Assembly (NCBI GenBank): GCA_030646955.1
Contig: JAUSKM010000001.1
Location: 1 to 33,854 of the forward strand
Length of the DNA: 33,854 bases
Direction of reading: 5' to 3'
Source of the DNA: a bacterium
GTDB lineage: Bacteria; Patescibacteriota; Patescibacteriia; JACPHY01
The notes under the pieces are model-generated. The model was not told the origin of the DNA. It saw only the letters and a list, made by a program, of their open reading frames with translations, and ran no database searches. The position numbers were made by a program, and so were the translations under genes. Below are positions 7,072-15,397 of the stretch, in pieces (the first letter of the stretch is position 1; each line of letters opens with the position of its first letter).

Positions 7072-7986
7072 CTACGGATGCGCGAGGACGAGGGATTCAA
7101 GGATGAGACGAGGAGCGACATTGGCATCGCGGAGCCGCGGTACCCGCGCGAGCGCGTGGAGGACATCCTGCCAGTGCGCGAGGTGCTCGTGTGGGGCACG
7201 AAGGCGCTGCTGCACCGCACGTTCGAACGCCTTGACGATCTCGTCCACCTCCGCTCGTACGGCGGCGCGATCTTTAGGGAATGCACTGACGATCTTCTCC
7301 ACGCTCCGCAGACGCGCTGCGATTGATCCCGTGGCCAAGGCATCTCCCGTTGTCCGATATGCACGAACCACATCCATGCGCGTTGCGTCCTCCGCGTATG
7401 CGAGTGCCCGTCCGGGTGCTCCGTCTGCAAGCGCCGCGATTATTGCAGCATCTGCAATCCCACGCGCTTCCAACGCAGACGCAATGACCGCCTCCGGCAC
7501 CGCCCCCAGGCGTACGATCGCGCACCGCGATGCAATGGTGGGAAGCACGCCGCGTGCGCGCGATGCCGTGAGGATGATGACGGTGCGCGGCGTTGGCTCC
7601 TCAATCGCCTTCAGACACGCATTTGCCGCGGATTCTGTCATCACTTCCGCTGCTTCCACCATACCAATTTTCCATCCGGCGAACAACGAGGACTGCACAA
7701 GCGTGTCCGTCCACACACGCGCGGCATCAACGCCGATGGTGCCCTCCTCCGGCGCGAGCACCCGCACATCCGCGTGCACGCCGCTTGCAATGTGTGCGCA
7801 CACCGTGCACGCACCACATGGCCGCACGGCATCCCCCGTGCAGAGGAGCCGCTGCGCGAGCCATCGCGCAAGCGTGGTCTTCCCCACGTGCGGCGGCCCC
7901 GCGAACAGGTACGCATGCGCAAGTCCCCCATCGGCAGCCAGCCGATCGAGGAGCACGCGCGCGGCATTGTGGCCGATGAGTTCCAT
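7072..7986 (-). CDS. holB: DNA polymerase III delta' subunit (clamp-loader AAA+ ATPase)
   Basis: This 304-residue AAA+ clamp-loader subunit opens and loads the beta sliding clamp. The N-terminus ELIGHNAARVLLDRL is followed by HAYLFAGPPHVGKTT with the Walker A motif at residues 30-37. A four-cysteine zinc module follows (C49, then CGACTVC with C57, C60, C63). The Walker B region is degenerate (GMVEAAEVM), followed by NACLKAIEEPT and the SRC arginine-finger motif (TIASRC), a pattern typical of delta'. A gamma/tau (DnaX) identity is less likely because of length and Walker B. ATG 7986 matches family N-termini. An in-frame TTG at 8004 lies 4 bases after AGAGGAG and may be the true start. Confidence 0.88.
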   Translation of the reverse strand: MELIGHNAARVLLDRLAADGGLAHAYLFAGPPHVGKTTLARWLAQRLLCTGDAVRPCGACTVCAHIASGVHADVRVLAPEEGTIGVDAARVWTDTLVQSSLFAGWKIGMVEAAEVMTESAANACLKAIEEPTPRTVIILTASRARGVLPTIASRCAIVRLGAVPEAVIASALEARGIADAAIIAALADGAPGRALAYAEDATRMDVVRAYRTTGDALATGSIAARLRSVEKIVSAFPKDRAAVRAEVDEIVKAFERAVQQRLRAPHEHLAHWQDVLHALARVPRLRDANVAPRLILESLVLAHP

Positions 7987-8202
7987 GGATTGTTGTTGAT
8001 TCAATGTGCTCCTCTTGCTCGTATCGTACCATGCGGCCAACGTTTACCGAATGCACATGTACACGTTGTGTTACTCGAAAACTTCGTCATTCTCTTGTAT
8101 AACACAAGAGTCAAAATTTCATAAATATATCGCAATACAGCAAAAAATTGTGCGTTGTGCAATGTACAAATTACGAAAAACGCCATAGGATGCCAAAAAA
8201 AC

Positions 8203-8231
8203 TTGACATGTTTTCCCGTGCGTGGTAGCGT
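8203..8231 (+). promoter_or_regulatory. Promoter of the small plus-strand unit
   Basis: A consensus -35 TTGACA (8203-8208), a 17-base spacer and TAGCGT (8226-8231) as -10 predict transcription from about 8238. It lies in an AT-rich stretch that contrasts with its surroundings. Confidence 0.65.
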
Positions 8232-8242
8232 TGCCGTAGAGC

Positions 8243-8282
8243 GTACGTCCTGTGCGGAACCTCACGGGAACACGGGACGTAC
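8243..8282 (+). promoter_or_regulatory. Inverted repeat in the 5' leader
   Basis: GTACGTCCTGTG (8243-8254) pairs with CACGGGACGTAC (8271-8282) in 11 of 12 positions around a 16-base loop. It begins right after the predicted transcription start. It could be an operator, an mRNA stability hairpin or a regulatory fold. Confidence 0.45.
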
Positions 8283-8343
8283 ACACATGGAGTACCTTCC
8301 ACTGCTGCGTGCAGTACGCGCAGCACAAGACGAGGAGCAAGCA

Positions 8344-8559
8344 ATGCGAACGAGCACCCGGGAAACCAATGCGGCAGCGTCCATCCTGTTCAACAGCGGT
8401 GGTAGCGGCATCTGCACACGCCTGCCGATCCAAGAAATCCGCTGTCCAGGGATTCGCAGGACGCACATGCTGGATCAGGGATGGTACGGTTGGGTGGAGC
8501 GCTGCAGCCAGCGCCCGGACGACAACGCCACCGGCCCTGCGATGCCGATGCTTTCATAG
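8344..8559 (+). CDS. Small hypothetical protein, 71 residues
   Basis: Starts with MRTSTRETNAAASILF and ends with GPAMPMLS. I do not recognise it. It has three cysteines (GICTR, IRCPG, VERCSQ) and a WYGW motif, with no membrane segment or signal. ATG 8344 is chosen because GAGGAG (8332-8337) sits 6 bases upstream, an excellent ribosome binding site. The frame extends to an earlier ATG at 8287 that lacks one. Support for a real gene comes from the flanking consensus promoter, hairpin leader and intrinsic terminator, which enclose exactly this ORF. The transcript, about 400 bases, could instead be a non-coding RNA; I saw no tmRNA or RNase P signature. Confidence 0.5.
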   Translation: MRTSTRETNAAASILFNSGGSGICTRLPIQEIRCPGIRRTHMLDQGWYGWVERCSQRPDDNATGPAMPMLS

Positions 8560-8611
8560 CCGCCCACGCCTCCACACGCCATTGCTCGCTCTGCTCGTTT
8601 CGTCTGGTTGA

Positions 8612-8638
8612 CCCCGCCCATCACTGGCGGGGTTTATT
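8612..8638 (+). terminator. Intrinsic terminator of the small plus-strand unit
   Basis: CCCCGCC (8612-8618), a 7-base loop, GGCGGGG (8626-8632), then TTTATT. Confidence 0.8.
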
Positions 8639-8654
8639 GATTGGCGGGAAGTGC

Positions 8655-8701
8655 AGAAAATAAACCGCACGACCCCCCTCCATCATGGAGAGGGGTCGTG
8701 C
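8655..8701 (-). terminator. Intrinsic terminator of the TrmB-like gene
   Basis: On the minus strand GCACGACCCC-TCTCC pairs across ATGAT with GGAG-GGGGTCGTGC (8667-8701), followed by GGTTTATTTT. It lies 21 bases after the regulator's stop codon and converges with the plus-strand terminator at 8612. Confidence 0.85.
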
Positions 8702-8721
8702 ATGCGAAAATCGGCCTGCCG

Positions 8722-9504
8722 TTATTCCACAAACAGCGGAGCGTGCTTGGGAGCTGCGGCGCCGAACCAGGCGAGACGAATGGTGGAACGGAGCGTCTCG
8801 GCGAGGTCTGCGTTCTCAATAATCACGCCGATAATCTTTCCGCTGTAGGTGAAGCCGTAAATCTTGTCGCCGAAAACCGAAATCTCGCCCTTGAACGGAA
8901 ATGTACCTTCGGGGACTTCTCGGAAGTTCCAGGTGGGATGCTGCTGGATTTCCTCTGGTGCCACGGTGCCAGTGTAGAGCACATGCAACGTGATTCCTTT
9001 CGATCGCAACTTGCGATCGTGCTCCTCATGCTCCGCGGTGGAGAGCTCGTGCGTGCCCAGCTTCACCTGCGTGACCACCCAGAGATCCTTCGCGTCCGTG
9101 GCGGCTATCTCCTCGCGCATGGCGCGCACGCCCTCCGGCCCCTCGAAGAACCGCACCCGCGGCCGCTCCCCTGCCGATGTGAGCATCGCGCGAAGATCGG
9201 GGAGCACCTGGCTAAACTCACGCTCGCGGTCGCGCAGCTCCTCCACCTGGACATGGAGCAGCGAGAGGAGCCGATCCGGCGCCTCCGCGTTGAAATAGCG
9301 CTTCTTCCCACGCTCAAACGATGTCATGAGCCCCTTCTGCGTCAGGGCCTCAATCATGACGTACGTCGTGGCGCGATTGACGCCCGCTTTCCGCGCAATA
9401 TCTTGCACCGGCTGCGGCCCAAGCTGCAACGACGCGAGGTAGACCTTGGACTCTTTGTCCGAGAGGCCTAGCTTCTGGAGTTCTCGCTCAAGAATGGGAT
9501 GCAC
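8722..9504 (-). CDS. TrmB-family transcriptional regulator
   Basis: A 260-residue DNA-binding regulator. The N-terminal winged helix (residues about 8-70) has the TrmB pattern LGLSDKESKVYLASLQLGPQPVQDIARKAGVNRATTYVMIEALTQKGLM. A coiled-coil linker follows (VEELRDREREFSQVLPDLRAML). The C-terminal sensor domain contains RVRFFEGPEGVRAMREEI and a beta-rich end (DKIYGFTYSGKIIGVIIENADLAETLRSTIRLAWFGA). In archaea TrmB proteins sense sugars; bacterial homologues with this phospholipase D-like C-terminal half are mostly uncharacterised. The start is GTG 9504. It has its own promoter and terminator, so it is a single-gene transcript beside an envelope gene block. Confidence 0.85.
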   Translation of the reverse strand: MHPILERELQKLGLSDKESKVYLASLQLGPQPVQDIARKAGVNRATTYVMIEALTQKGLMTSFERGKKRYFNAEAPDRLLSLLHVQVEELRDREREFSQVLPDLRAMLTSAGERPRVRFFEGPEGVRAMREEIAATDAKDLWVVTQVKLGTHELSTAEHEEHDRKLRSKGITLHVLYTGTVAPEEIQQHPTWNFREVPEGTFPFKGEISVFGDKIYGFTYSGKIIGVIIENADLAETLRSTIRLAWFGAAAPKHAPLFVE

Positions 9505-9542
9505 AATGATGGCGTGATAGGTGACCAGTGCGTTCTGTCATC

Positions 9543-9571
9543 AGCATAACAGGACTGCATTTGGTTGTCAA
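9543..9571 (-). promoter_or_regulatory. Promoter of the TrmB-like gene
   Basis: On the minus strand TTGACA (9571-9566), a 17-base spacer and TATGCT (9548-9543). The predicted start is near 9536, giving a leader of about 30 bases. It lies between the glycosyltransferase stop and the regulator start. Confidence 0.8.
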
Positions 9572-9575
9572 GCAA

Positions 9576-10754
9576 TTATGACATTTTCATGATGTCGCAC
9601 AGCACTTTCCATGTTTTACTTGCGGTTTTGTCCCAAGAAAACAGACGTGCGCGTGCTGTTCCTCGCACAGCGAGCGAGCGCGCAAGCGACGTGTCATCGA
9701 GCACGCGGGTCAATGCGTCAGCAATCGCCGCGGGATCCTGTGGATCGACGAGCAGCGCTGCTTCCCCCGCCACCTCCTCATGCGCGCCGCCGCGACTCGT
9801 GACAACGGGTATGCCCGCCGCCATCGCTTCTAGGATAGGCAAGCCGAATCCCTCCGCGAGCGTGGGGAAGCAGAACACGGACGCACGGCGGAGGAGTTCC
9901 GCGTACCGCGCGGGATCCACCCATCCCGGGGTGTCGATACGATCCGCGACAGACGATGCCGCAATAGCGCGCCGGACAGCATCTGCCCCGTACCCGTCAC
10001 TGCCTGCAAGCACGAGGCGCGCGTTCGCGTGTGTTTTTGCAACACGCGTGAACGCCTCTACGATGCGAACAACGTTCTTCTTGTGCTCGAGGCGGCCGAC
10101 GTAGAGAATGGAGGGTGCCATACCCCACCCCCCCTCGCCCCCCCTCCCAGCGGGAGGGGGAGGAACATGACTGACGCCATGATAGATCACCGTGATGTGG
10201 GCGGGGTCCGCAGCGTAGTAGCGCATCAATTCGTCTGCAACGTGCTGCGTGGGGACAATGATATGCGCGCCGGATCGCACGGCCAGCCGCGTGGCGTGAT
10301 CGGCGTACCATCGCTCACGCATCGAGTACGTTTCGGGAAATGTGCAGAACACCACGTCGTGAATGGTGGTCACCAGTTGTGGACGCTTGACGCGCGGCAT
10401 CATCATCAACACAAAGGGAATGACGTGCGCGGGCACGAACAGGACATCCGACGCGTCGCGAATCACGCGCTCCGCGAGGCGGAGCTGCGACCAGAGCGGC
10501 CAACGCAACGGCAAGCCGACTGTCGCAAACCACGCGCGCAGCGCAGCGGGTAACGGCGGCCACGGGAGCATGGTCTGCTCCCAGCGATCCGTGATGGGGC
10601 CGAGCGATGATGGCAGTACCGCATCCGAATACAAACGCACCCCGACGCCGTCAGGCATCGTGGTGCGCATGTGCGCGAGCAGGTGGTGCGTGTACCACCC
10701 AATGCCGGTTTTCTGCTCCCCTGCTGCACGAGAGGCATCAATAGCAATCCTCAT
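9576..10754 (-). CDS. GT4-family glycosyltransferase
   Basis: A 392-residue GT-B fold retaining glycosyltransferase that uses a nucleotide-sugar donor, likely for surface polysaccharide or glycolipid. The N-terminal domain starts MRIAIDASRAAGEQKTGIGWYTHHLL, the GT4 acceptor loop. The C-terminal domain starts at SILYVGRLEHKKN and carries the donor-site E-x7-E motif in EGFGLPILEAMAAG, followed by GIPVVTSRGGAHEEV. The linker between domains (about residues 198-213) is encoded by a C-rich repeat and reads PPPPAGRGGEGGWG, which is unusual for the family. Its upstream side faces an AGCT-rich repeat and mreB. The donor and acceptor cannot be told. Confidence 0.92.
   Translation of the reverse strand: MRIAIDASRAAGEQKTGIGWYTHHLLAHMRTTMPDGVGVRLYSDAVLPSSLGPITDRWEQTMLPWPPLPAALRAWFATVGLPLRWPLWSQLRLAERVIRDASDVLFVPAHVIPFVLMMMPRVKRPQLVTTIHDVVFCTFPETYSMRERWYADHATRLAVRSGAHIIVPTQHVADELMRYYAADPAHITVIYHGVSHVPPPPAGRGGEGGWGMAPSILYVGRLEHKKNVVRIVEAFTRVAKTHANARLVLAGSDGYGADAVRRAIAASSVADRIDTPGWVDPARYAELLRRASVFCFPTLAEGFGLPILEAMAAGIPVVTSRGGAHEEVAGEAALLVDPQDPAAIADALTRVLDDTSLARSLAVRGTARARLFSWDKTASKTWKVLCDIMKMS
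10139..10160. repeat. C-rich/G-rich hairpin repeat, copy D, inside a coding region
   Basis: CCCCCTCCC-AGC-GGGAGGGGG lies in frame in the glycosyltransferase gene. The family's other copies are intergenic. It encodes the Pro/Gly-rich linker between the two Rossmann domains. Confidence 0.65.
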
Positions 10755-10755
10755 A

Positions 10756-10826
10756 GCTGCTCGATGCTAGGTGCTAGAAACGGATTAGACATCCGAGCTA
10801 GGAGCCAGTAGCTAGAAGCTCGATGC
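10756..10826. repeat. AGCT-rich dispersed repeat between mreB and the GT4 gene
   Basis: Contains GCTCGATGCTAGGTGCTAG, then GAGCTAGGAGCCAGTAGCT and AGCTCGATGC. GAGCTAGGAGCCAG recurs at 16261-16274. The mreB stop codon sits exactly at its edge. Confidence 0.6.
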
Positions 10827-10827
10827 T

Positions 10828-11835
10828 CTACTTCGTTCCCACCAAACTGCGCTTGTAGACGTCCAGGTTTTCAAGGGCAATACCGGTGCCCTTGGCGACA
10901 CAGAGGAGGGCATCCTCGGCGACGTGCGCGGTCACACCAGTGGCGCGCGCGAGCAACTCATCGAGATTACGGAGGAGGGAGGTGCCGCCAGACATCATCA
11001 TCCCCCGCTCAATGATGTCCGCGGACAGCTCCGGCGGCGTGTCATGGAACACGTCCTTGAGTGCATCAATAATACCTTGAAGATCGCTCTGGATGGCATC
11101 CGTCACGTCATCGGACGTCACGCTGATTGTCTTGGGGAGGCCGGTCACCATGTCGCGCCCGCGCACCTCCATCGTGAGGCGATCTTCCAGATACATCGCG
11201 GAACCGACCCCGATCTTGATCTCCTCCGACGTCCGCTCACCGATGGCGAGCCCGTGCTTACGACGAATGTGCTCTTGAATCGCTGTATCGAAGCGGTTAC
11301 CGCCGATGCGGACGGAGCGCGATGTCACGATGCCGCCCAGCGAGAGCACGGCAATCTCCGCAGTACCGCCGCCGATATCAATAATCATGTGCCCGGACGC
11401 GCTGCCGATGGGAATGTCCGCGCCAATCGCGGCGCAAATGGGCTCCTTGATAATGTACGCGGCCTTCGCGCCCGCCGCGAGCGTCGCGTCAATCACTGCG
11501 CGCCGCTGCGTGGACGTGATGCCGCCCGGCACCGCAACCATCACTTCCGGGCGTCGAATCCGAAATCCGCCCGCGGCTTTGTTGATGAAGTACCGGAGCA
11601 TCGTCTCGGTGGTCTTGTAATCCGCGATGACGCCATCCTTCATCGGACGATGCGCGATGATGGTGTCCGGCGTACGTCCCAACATATCCTTGGCGTCCCG
11701 ACCCACCGCAAGGATCTTCTTGTCGAGCACGGAAATAGCAACCACCGACGGTTCATTGATAACAATCCCCCTTCGCGGCATGTACACGAGGACGTTCGTG
11801 GTGCCAAGATCAATGCCGATTTTGCTGGAGAACAT
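10828..11835 (-). CDS. mreB: Rod-shape determining protein MreB
   Basis: A 335-residue bacterial actin that polymerises under the membrane and organises lateral wall synthesis. All ATPase signatures are present: phosphate-1 IGIDLGTTNVLVY (residues 6-18), EPSVVAI, connect-1 region VAVPGGITSTQRRAV, phosphate-2 IDIGGGTAEIAV, and adenosine motif MMSGGTSLLRNLDELL. The length is typical. The usual partners mreC and mreD are not adjacent. Downstream of a DUF4012 gene by 21 bases, it may share that transcript. No Shine-Dalgarno sequence is seen before ATG 11835. Confidence 0.97.
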   Translation of the reverse strand: MFSSKIGIDLGTTNVLVYMPRRGIVINEPSVVAISVLDKKILAVGRDAKDMLGRTPDTIIAHRPMKDGVIADYKTTETMLRYFINKAAGGFRIRRPEVMVAVPGGITSTQRRAVIDATLAAGAKAAYIIKEPICAAIGADIPIGSASGHMIIDIGGGTAEIAVLSLGGIVTSRSVRIGGNRFDTAIQEHIRRKHGLAIGERTSEEIKIGVGSAMYLEDRLTMEVRGRDMVTGLPKTISVTSDDVTDAIQSDLQGIIDALKDVFHDTPPELSADIIERGMMMSGGTSLLRNLDELLARATGVTAHVAEDALLCVAKGTGIALENLDVYKRSLVGTK

Positions 11836-11856
11836 ACGGAGGTCTTGTTGGGGGCA

Positions 11857-13776
11857 CTACGGCACGCGTTGCAGCTCCACAGCAAACTGGCGGTCGAGCT
11901 GGAGATCGGTGGTGATCGTGTAGCGCCCATCGCCCCATGCGGCCGGCACTTCGGCGGGGGAGGCCTTCTCCACAGAAATACCGAATTGATGATCCACTGT
12001 CAATTGCGTTGGGCGTGGGAGTCCCAATTGCTTCTGGGCGTGGAGGGCGTACCGCCCGTCCCGGATCTGCGCCGCAACCGCCGGCGTTATGCCGATATCG
12101 AAGGTCAGCGTTCCCGTCGCGCCCGGCTCGATGGTCCAATACGCGCCGAACACGGCACGCCCAAGCTCCTCCGCGAGATCCGGGGGCTGGGCAGCGCCGC
12201 GAACGCCGTAGAGCACCGTCCCGGGTGGCATGTACACGCGCGTGTAGCTCTGATACCGCGTTGTCTTCCACGTGAACGTCCCGGTGTTGCGGTATGTCAA
12301 CGTCACTGTGCCGATGAATCCGCCGCGCGCGTCCGGCCGCAGCGCGTACGTGGTGGCACGCTCCATGACGGAATCCGTCTTCAGCGCACCGAGGTTTGCG
12401 TCCACCACCAGTAGCGCATCATCCCCCGCCGTAAGCGGCGCGACATGCCCCGCTGCGCCCACCTGCTCAAACGCACCCTGGAACAAGGGGTCTGTGCTGT
12501 ACGCCATGAGCTGGCGCTCCTCCACGGCAGTTCGCACGATGCTCGCAATGCGCACCGCCTCGCGCAACGGCACCTCCGCAAACCGCGCGACGACCGCACG
12601 GGAAAGCGGCGCGATGATGTCCTTGCGACGCTCCTGTGGAATACCACGATCGTAGTACGCCTTCTCCACCTGGTACTCCAGCTCGTCCGCGATGTTTGCC
12701 GCATCAAAGCGTACACCTTCCACCGTCACCGGCCCGGTGAGCGCCAGGAACGCCGCGGCGAGCGTCGGCGTGAATCCAATAACAACCTTCGGTTGGCCTG
12801 GCCCACGCTCTGCGGCGTAGAAATCGAGTACGGTCTTGGACGATTCCGCAAAATCCGGAGACCAGTTGGCATCGCGCAAGTACCAATACTGCACAATCCC
12901 CCGCTGCCGGAATGGAGCAGGTGGGTCGCGTCGCAATATACCGACAACTTCTTTATCCAATGCGTAGACGTCGTCGGTGGTGAACGAACGCAATGCGCCG
13001 CCCGCGATCCTGGCTAACCCGTATGTGCCAAAAAATCCACCACCCGGACGTAATTCCGTATTATTCAGGAACATGACCAGGATATCCGTGGGCTTGGTAT
13101 CGCCTGCGGCATTGGCGAATGCGGCCGCCGTCCGCGTCATCCCACGCAAGCGCTGGCGCTGTTCGGCCATCGCTGCAGATCCCAAGGCGCGATCCAATGC
13201 CGCGCATTGCGGAACCAGCGCGCGAACACGCCGGGAGCACTGTGCGCGGGCAAGCGCTTCATCACCCACAGCAAACGCCGCGTCGGCATTGCGCAACCGC
13301 AACACTGCGGAGCCAAAAATCTGCACAAGCTCCGCCTGTTCTGCTGCGGTAAGCGACGCAAACGTTCTACTCCCAAACTGCTCCGCGACGCGCTGTACAT
13401 CTGCGCCGATGGTTGCCAAACGGTGCGCCCCGCGCACCCACGCTTCTGCGCCGCGCGCAGCGTTGACCGCCGCCGCGTGCGCGTTGCGCGCCACGGGAAC
13501 GTACCGCAAGAACGCCTGCGACTCCAGCCGCTCCGCCGCACGCGTGAGCGTCATCTGTGCATTGGAAAGATCCACAACGATCGATTGGATGGCGTCCAAT
13601 CCCTGTGCGTCCCACGTACTGGATGCATGTGCTAACACCTGCTGCGCATCCAGCGTCTCACGTGCCGCGGTTGCAATCGCGGGGATACTTCGAAGTACCA
13701 CGAGCGCCGCAACACCCGCGCAGACGAGCACGACGGACGCGGCGACTTCGATACCCATTTTCCAGGATCGCTGCAT
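11857..13776 (-). CDS. DUF4012 membrane-anchored protein
   Basis: A 639-residue protein with one N-terminal membrane segment (residues about 8-28, IEVAASVVLVCAGVAALVVL) and a large outer region. Residues 45-220 are alanine-rich and helical. The DUF4012 signature NNTELRPGGGFFGTYG is at residues 238-253. This family is common in Patescibacteria and actinobacteria, often near envelope polysaccharide genes, and its biochemical role is not established. ATG 13776 lies 4 bases after the stop of the upstream GT2 gene, suggesting translational coupling. The frame also opens at TTG 13800, which would overlap that gene by 20 bases. The location between a GT2 enzyme and MreB suggests work in surface-polymer assembly (inference). 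Confidence 0.9.
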   Translation of the reverse strand: MQRSWKMGIEVAASVVLVCAGVAALVVLRSIPAIATAARETLDAQQVLAHASSTWDAQGLDAIQSIVVDLSNAQMTLTRAAERLESQAFLRYVPVARNAHAAAVNAARGAEAWVRGAHRLATIGADVQRVAEQFGSRTFASLTAAEQAELVQIFGSAVLRLRNADAAFAVGDEALARAQCSRRVRALVPQCAALDRALGSAAMAEQRQRLRGMTRTAAAFANAAGDTKPTDILVMFLNNTELRPGGGFFGTYGLARIAGGALRSFTTDDVYALDKEVVGILRRDPPAPFRQRGIVQYWYLRDANWSPDFAESSKTVLDFYAAERGPGQPKVVIGFTPTLAAAFLALTGPVTVEGVRFDAANIADELEYQVEKAYYDRGIPQERRKDIIAPLSRAVVARFAEVPLREAVRIASIVRTAVEERQLMAYSTDPLFQGAFEQVGAAGHVAPLTAGDDALLVVDANLGALKTDSVMERATTYALRPDARGGFIGTVTLTYRNTGTFTWKTTRYQSYTRVYMPPGTVLYGVRGAAQPPDLAEELGRAVFGAYWTIEPGATGTLTFDIGITPAVAAQIRDGRYALHAQKQLGLPRPTQLTVDHQFGISVEKASPAEVPAAWGDGRYTITTDLQLDRQFAVELQRVP

Positions 13777-13780
13777 ACGA

Positions 13781-15301
13781 TCAATGCGATTTCTTCGCAA
13801 CGTAAAATCCCAAGTACTTCCCTATCATCAGCCGCGTCTGCGCCTCAATAGCCGGGAACGCACCAAAGAGTATCAACGTAAACGGCAGGAGCAACCACTG
13901 AAGCACATGCACGATAAACGATGCGGGATGGCTGCTGCGTGGCCGCTTGGGGATCAACGTGAGCGCAAACAACGCCGACGCGAAGATGCCCACCATCGCC
14001 ACGGCGAGAAGCCACTCCAGCACATGCGGCGCGGTTTGCGCGATCACCGTACTGTCCCCACCGGTCCGCCGGAGCACCGCGAGCGGCAGGCGGCTAAAGA
14101 TGAACAGCAGCAGCGGCGCCGTGGCCATGGAGAACATGCCTTCGCCAAGATTCCAAAGGTACTTCACTTTCTTTCCCAATGCAATGGTGCGCCCGGATCC
14201 AAAGAAGAAATGCCAGACCATGTACGGAAAATGCTCCACGCCCCACATCCACCGCCGCTGCTGTTTGTAGAGATTCACCACACTCTGCCAGAACGTCCCC
14301 GCCTTGGCGGTGTACATGGATACCGGCACAAAAAGCGGGGTGACCGTGTAGTTACCGGCATACCGAATGAAACACTGCAGGAAGATGCGCGAATCCTCGG
14401 TCACGATGTCCTTCTCCCAGAACCCCACCTCCACCAACGCGGTCAATGGCATGGAGTGGGATGAGAAGGTGAAAAGCCGGTCCGGTCGCATGAGCTCCGT
14501 GAGCAGCCAGAACGTGGTCCCGAACGCAGCGACGCGCATGAACGACGGCGACTCCCACATGTTGTTGTTGTAGAGCGCCACGGGTTGATAGCTGGTGTGA
14601 TAGCGATCCGGGTGCGAGAGGAACGTCCACGTGAGGCACGCGAAGTACTGCAGGTGCACCACCGTATCGATATCGAACGCGGAGACGAGCACGTGATCCG
14701 TGCGGATGTCACGCGCAGCAAGATGCGCCAACGCCTGCTTCCCTGCGTAATGGAGGTTGGATCCCTTGCCCGGAATTTCATCCGGGAGATCCGTGGGATG
14801 CACGGTGATGAGAATGTCGAACGCATCGCCAAATTCGTCCTCAATCGCGCGCGCCCGCGCGTGAAACGCATCAGCGCCCGCGCGCGCCTCACCCGCAAGG
14901 ACCACCGTCATACGTCCAGGCGGACAGTGCGCCCGCTGGAGGCCCACGAACGTTTTGCGGATGACATCAACGCTTTCGGTGTACGTCGGCAGGAACACCA
15001 GGTGATGCACGTCCTTCCACGCGCTCGGAAAATCCCGATCGAGCAGTGCGGTCCAATCGCGCACGATATCGCGCCGAAACCTTCCCCAGGATGCCACGAG
15101 GTACACAATAAAATAGAGAACTCGCAACAGCCAGTAGAAGCTGAAGCAAATCATGAAGACGACAATCCAAACCGGGCGAACGAACGAAAGCGCCACGCTC
15201 GCGCTGAGCGCAGTCCACAGGACCACGCCCGGGATCATCTCAAAAAAGCGAAACAGCGGCGTTCCCCGCGGAACGCGCTCAATGTATGTCGATGTACCCA
15301 T
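13781..15301 (-). CDS. Membrane GT2-family processive glycosyltransferase
   Basis: A 506-residue polytopic enzyme. Membrane segments lie near residues 22-40, 44-70, 365-385, 390-410, 432-455 and 470-490. The cytosolic catalytic domain starts at LVFLPTYTES (101-110). The donor-binding DxD is DID in SAFDIDT (210-212), the catalytic acid is ED in VTEDSR (302-303), and the processive-type QxxRW motif is QQRRW (347-351). These are the marks of cellulose/hyaluronan synthase-like GT2 enzymes that polymerise and may export a glycan. No PilZ domain is seen. It is first in a probable operon with the DUF4012 gene. The product polymer is unknown. Confidence 0.9.
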   Translation of the reverse strand: MGTSTYIERVPRGTPLFRFFEMIPGVVLWTALSASVALSFVRPVWIVVFMICFSFYWLLRVLYFIVYLVASWGRFRRDIVRDWTALLDRDFPSAWKDVHHLVFLPTYTESVDVIRKTFVGLQRAHCPPGRMTVVLAGEARAGADAFHARARAIEDEFGDAFDILITVHPTDLPDEIPGKGSNLHYAGKQALAHLAARDIRTDHVLVSAFDIDTVVHLQYFACLTWTFLSHPDRYHTSYQPVALYNNNMWESPSFMRVAAFGTTFWLLTELMRPDRLFTFSSHSMPLTALVEVGFWEKDIVTEDSRIFLQCFIRYAGNYTVTPLFVPVSMYTAKAGTFWQSVVNLYKQQRRWMWGVEHFPYMVWHFFFGSGRTIALGKKVKYLWNLGEGMFSMATAPLLLFIFSRLPLAVLRRTGGDSTVIAQTAPHVLEWLLAVAMVGIFASALFALTLIPKRPRSSHPASFIVHVLQWLLLPFTLILFGAFPAIEAQTRLMIGKYLGFYVAKKSH

Positions 15302-15345
15302 GCCCTTCCATCATACCCGTCCCCCGCGCGCCGAACCACCTCCCA

Positions 15346-15380
15346 CAAAACACCAACGGCCCCGCGTGGGGGCCGTTGGT
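15346..15380 (-). terminator. Intrinsic terminator of the TM-helix channel-like gene
   Basis: On the minus strand ACCAACGGCCCC pairs with GGGGCCGTTGGT, followed by GTTTTGTGG. It lies 18 bases beyond the stop at 15398 and separates this gene from the GT2 gene. Confidence 0.85.
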
Positions 15381-15397
15381 GCGCCATGTCGAGTGGC

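Noticed and set aside
8238-8637. tmRNA or RNase P RNA in the plus-strand unit
   Set aside because: The size fits, but neither a tRNA-like T-arm end nor RNase P conserved blocks are visible on either strand.
10924-12414. 496-residue plus-strand frame opposite mreB and the DUF4012 gene
   Set aside because: It spans two unmistakable minus-strand genes; its His/Arg-rich composition is typical of antisense shadows.
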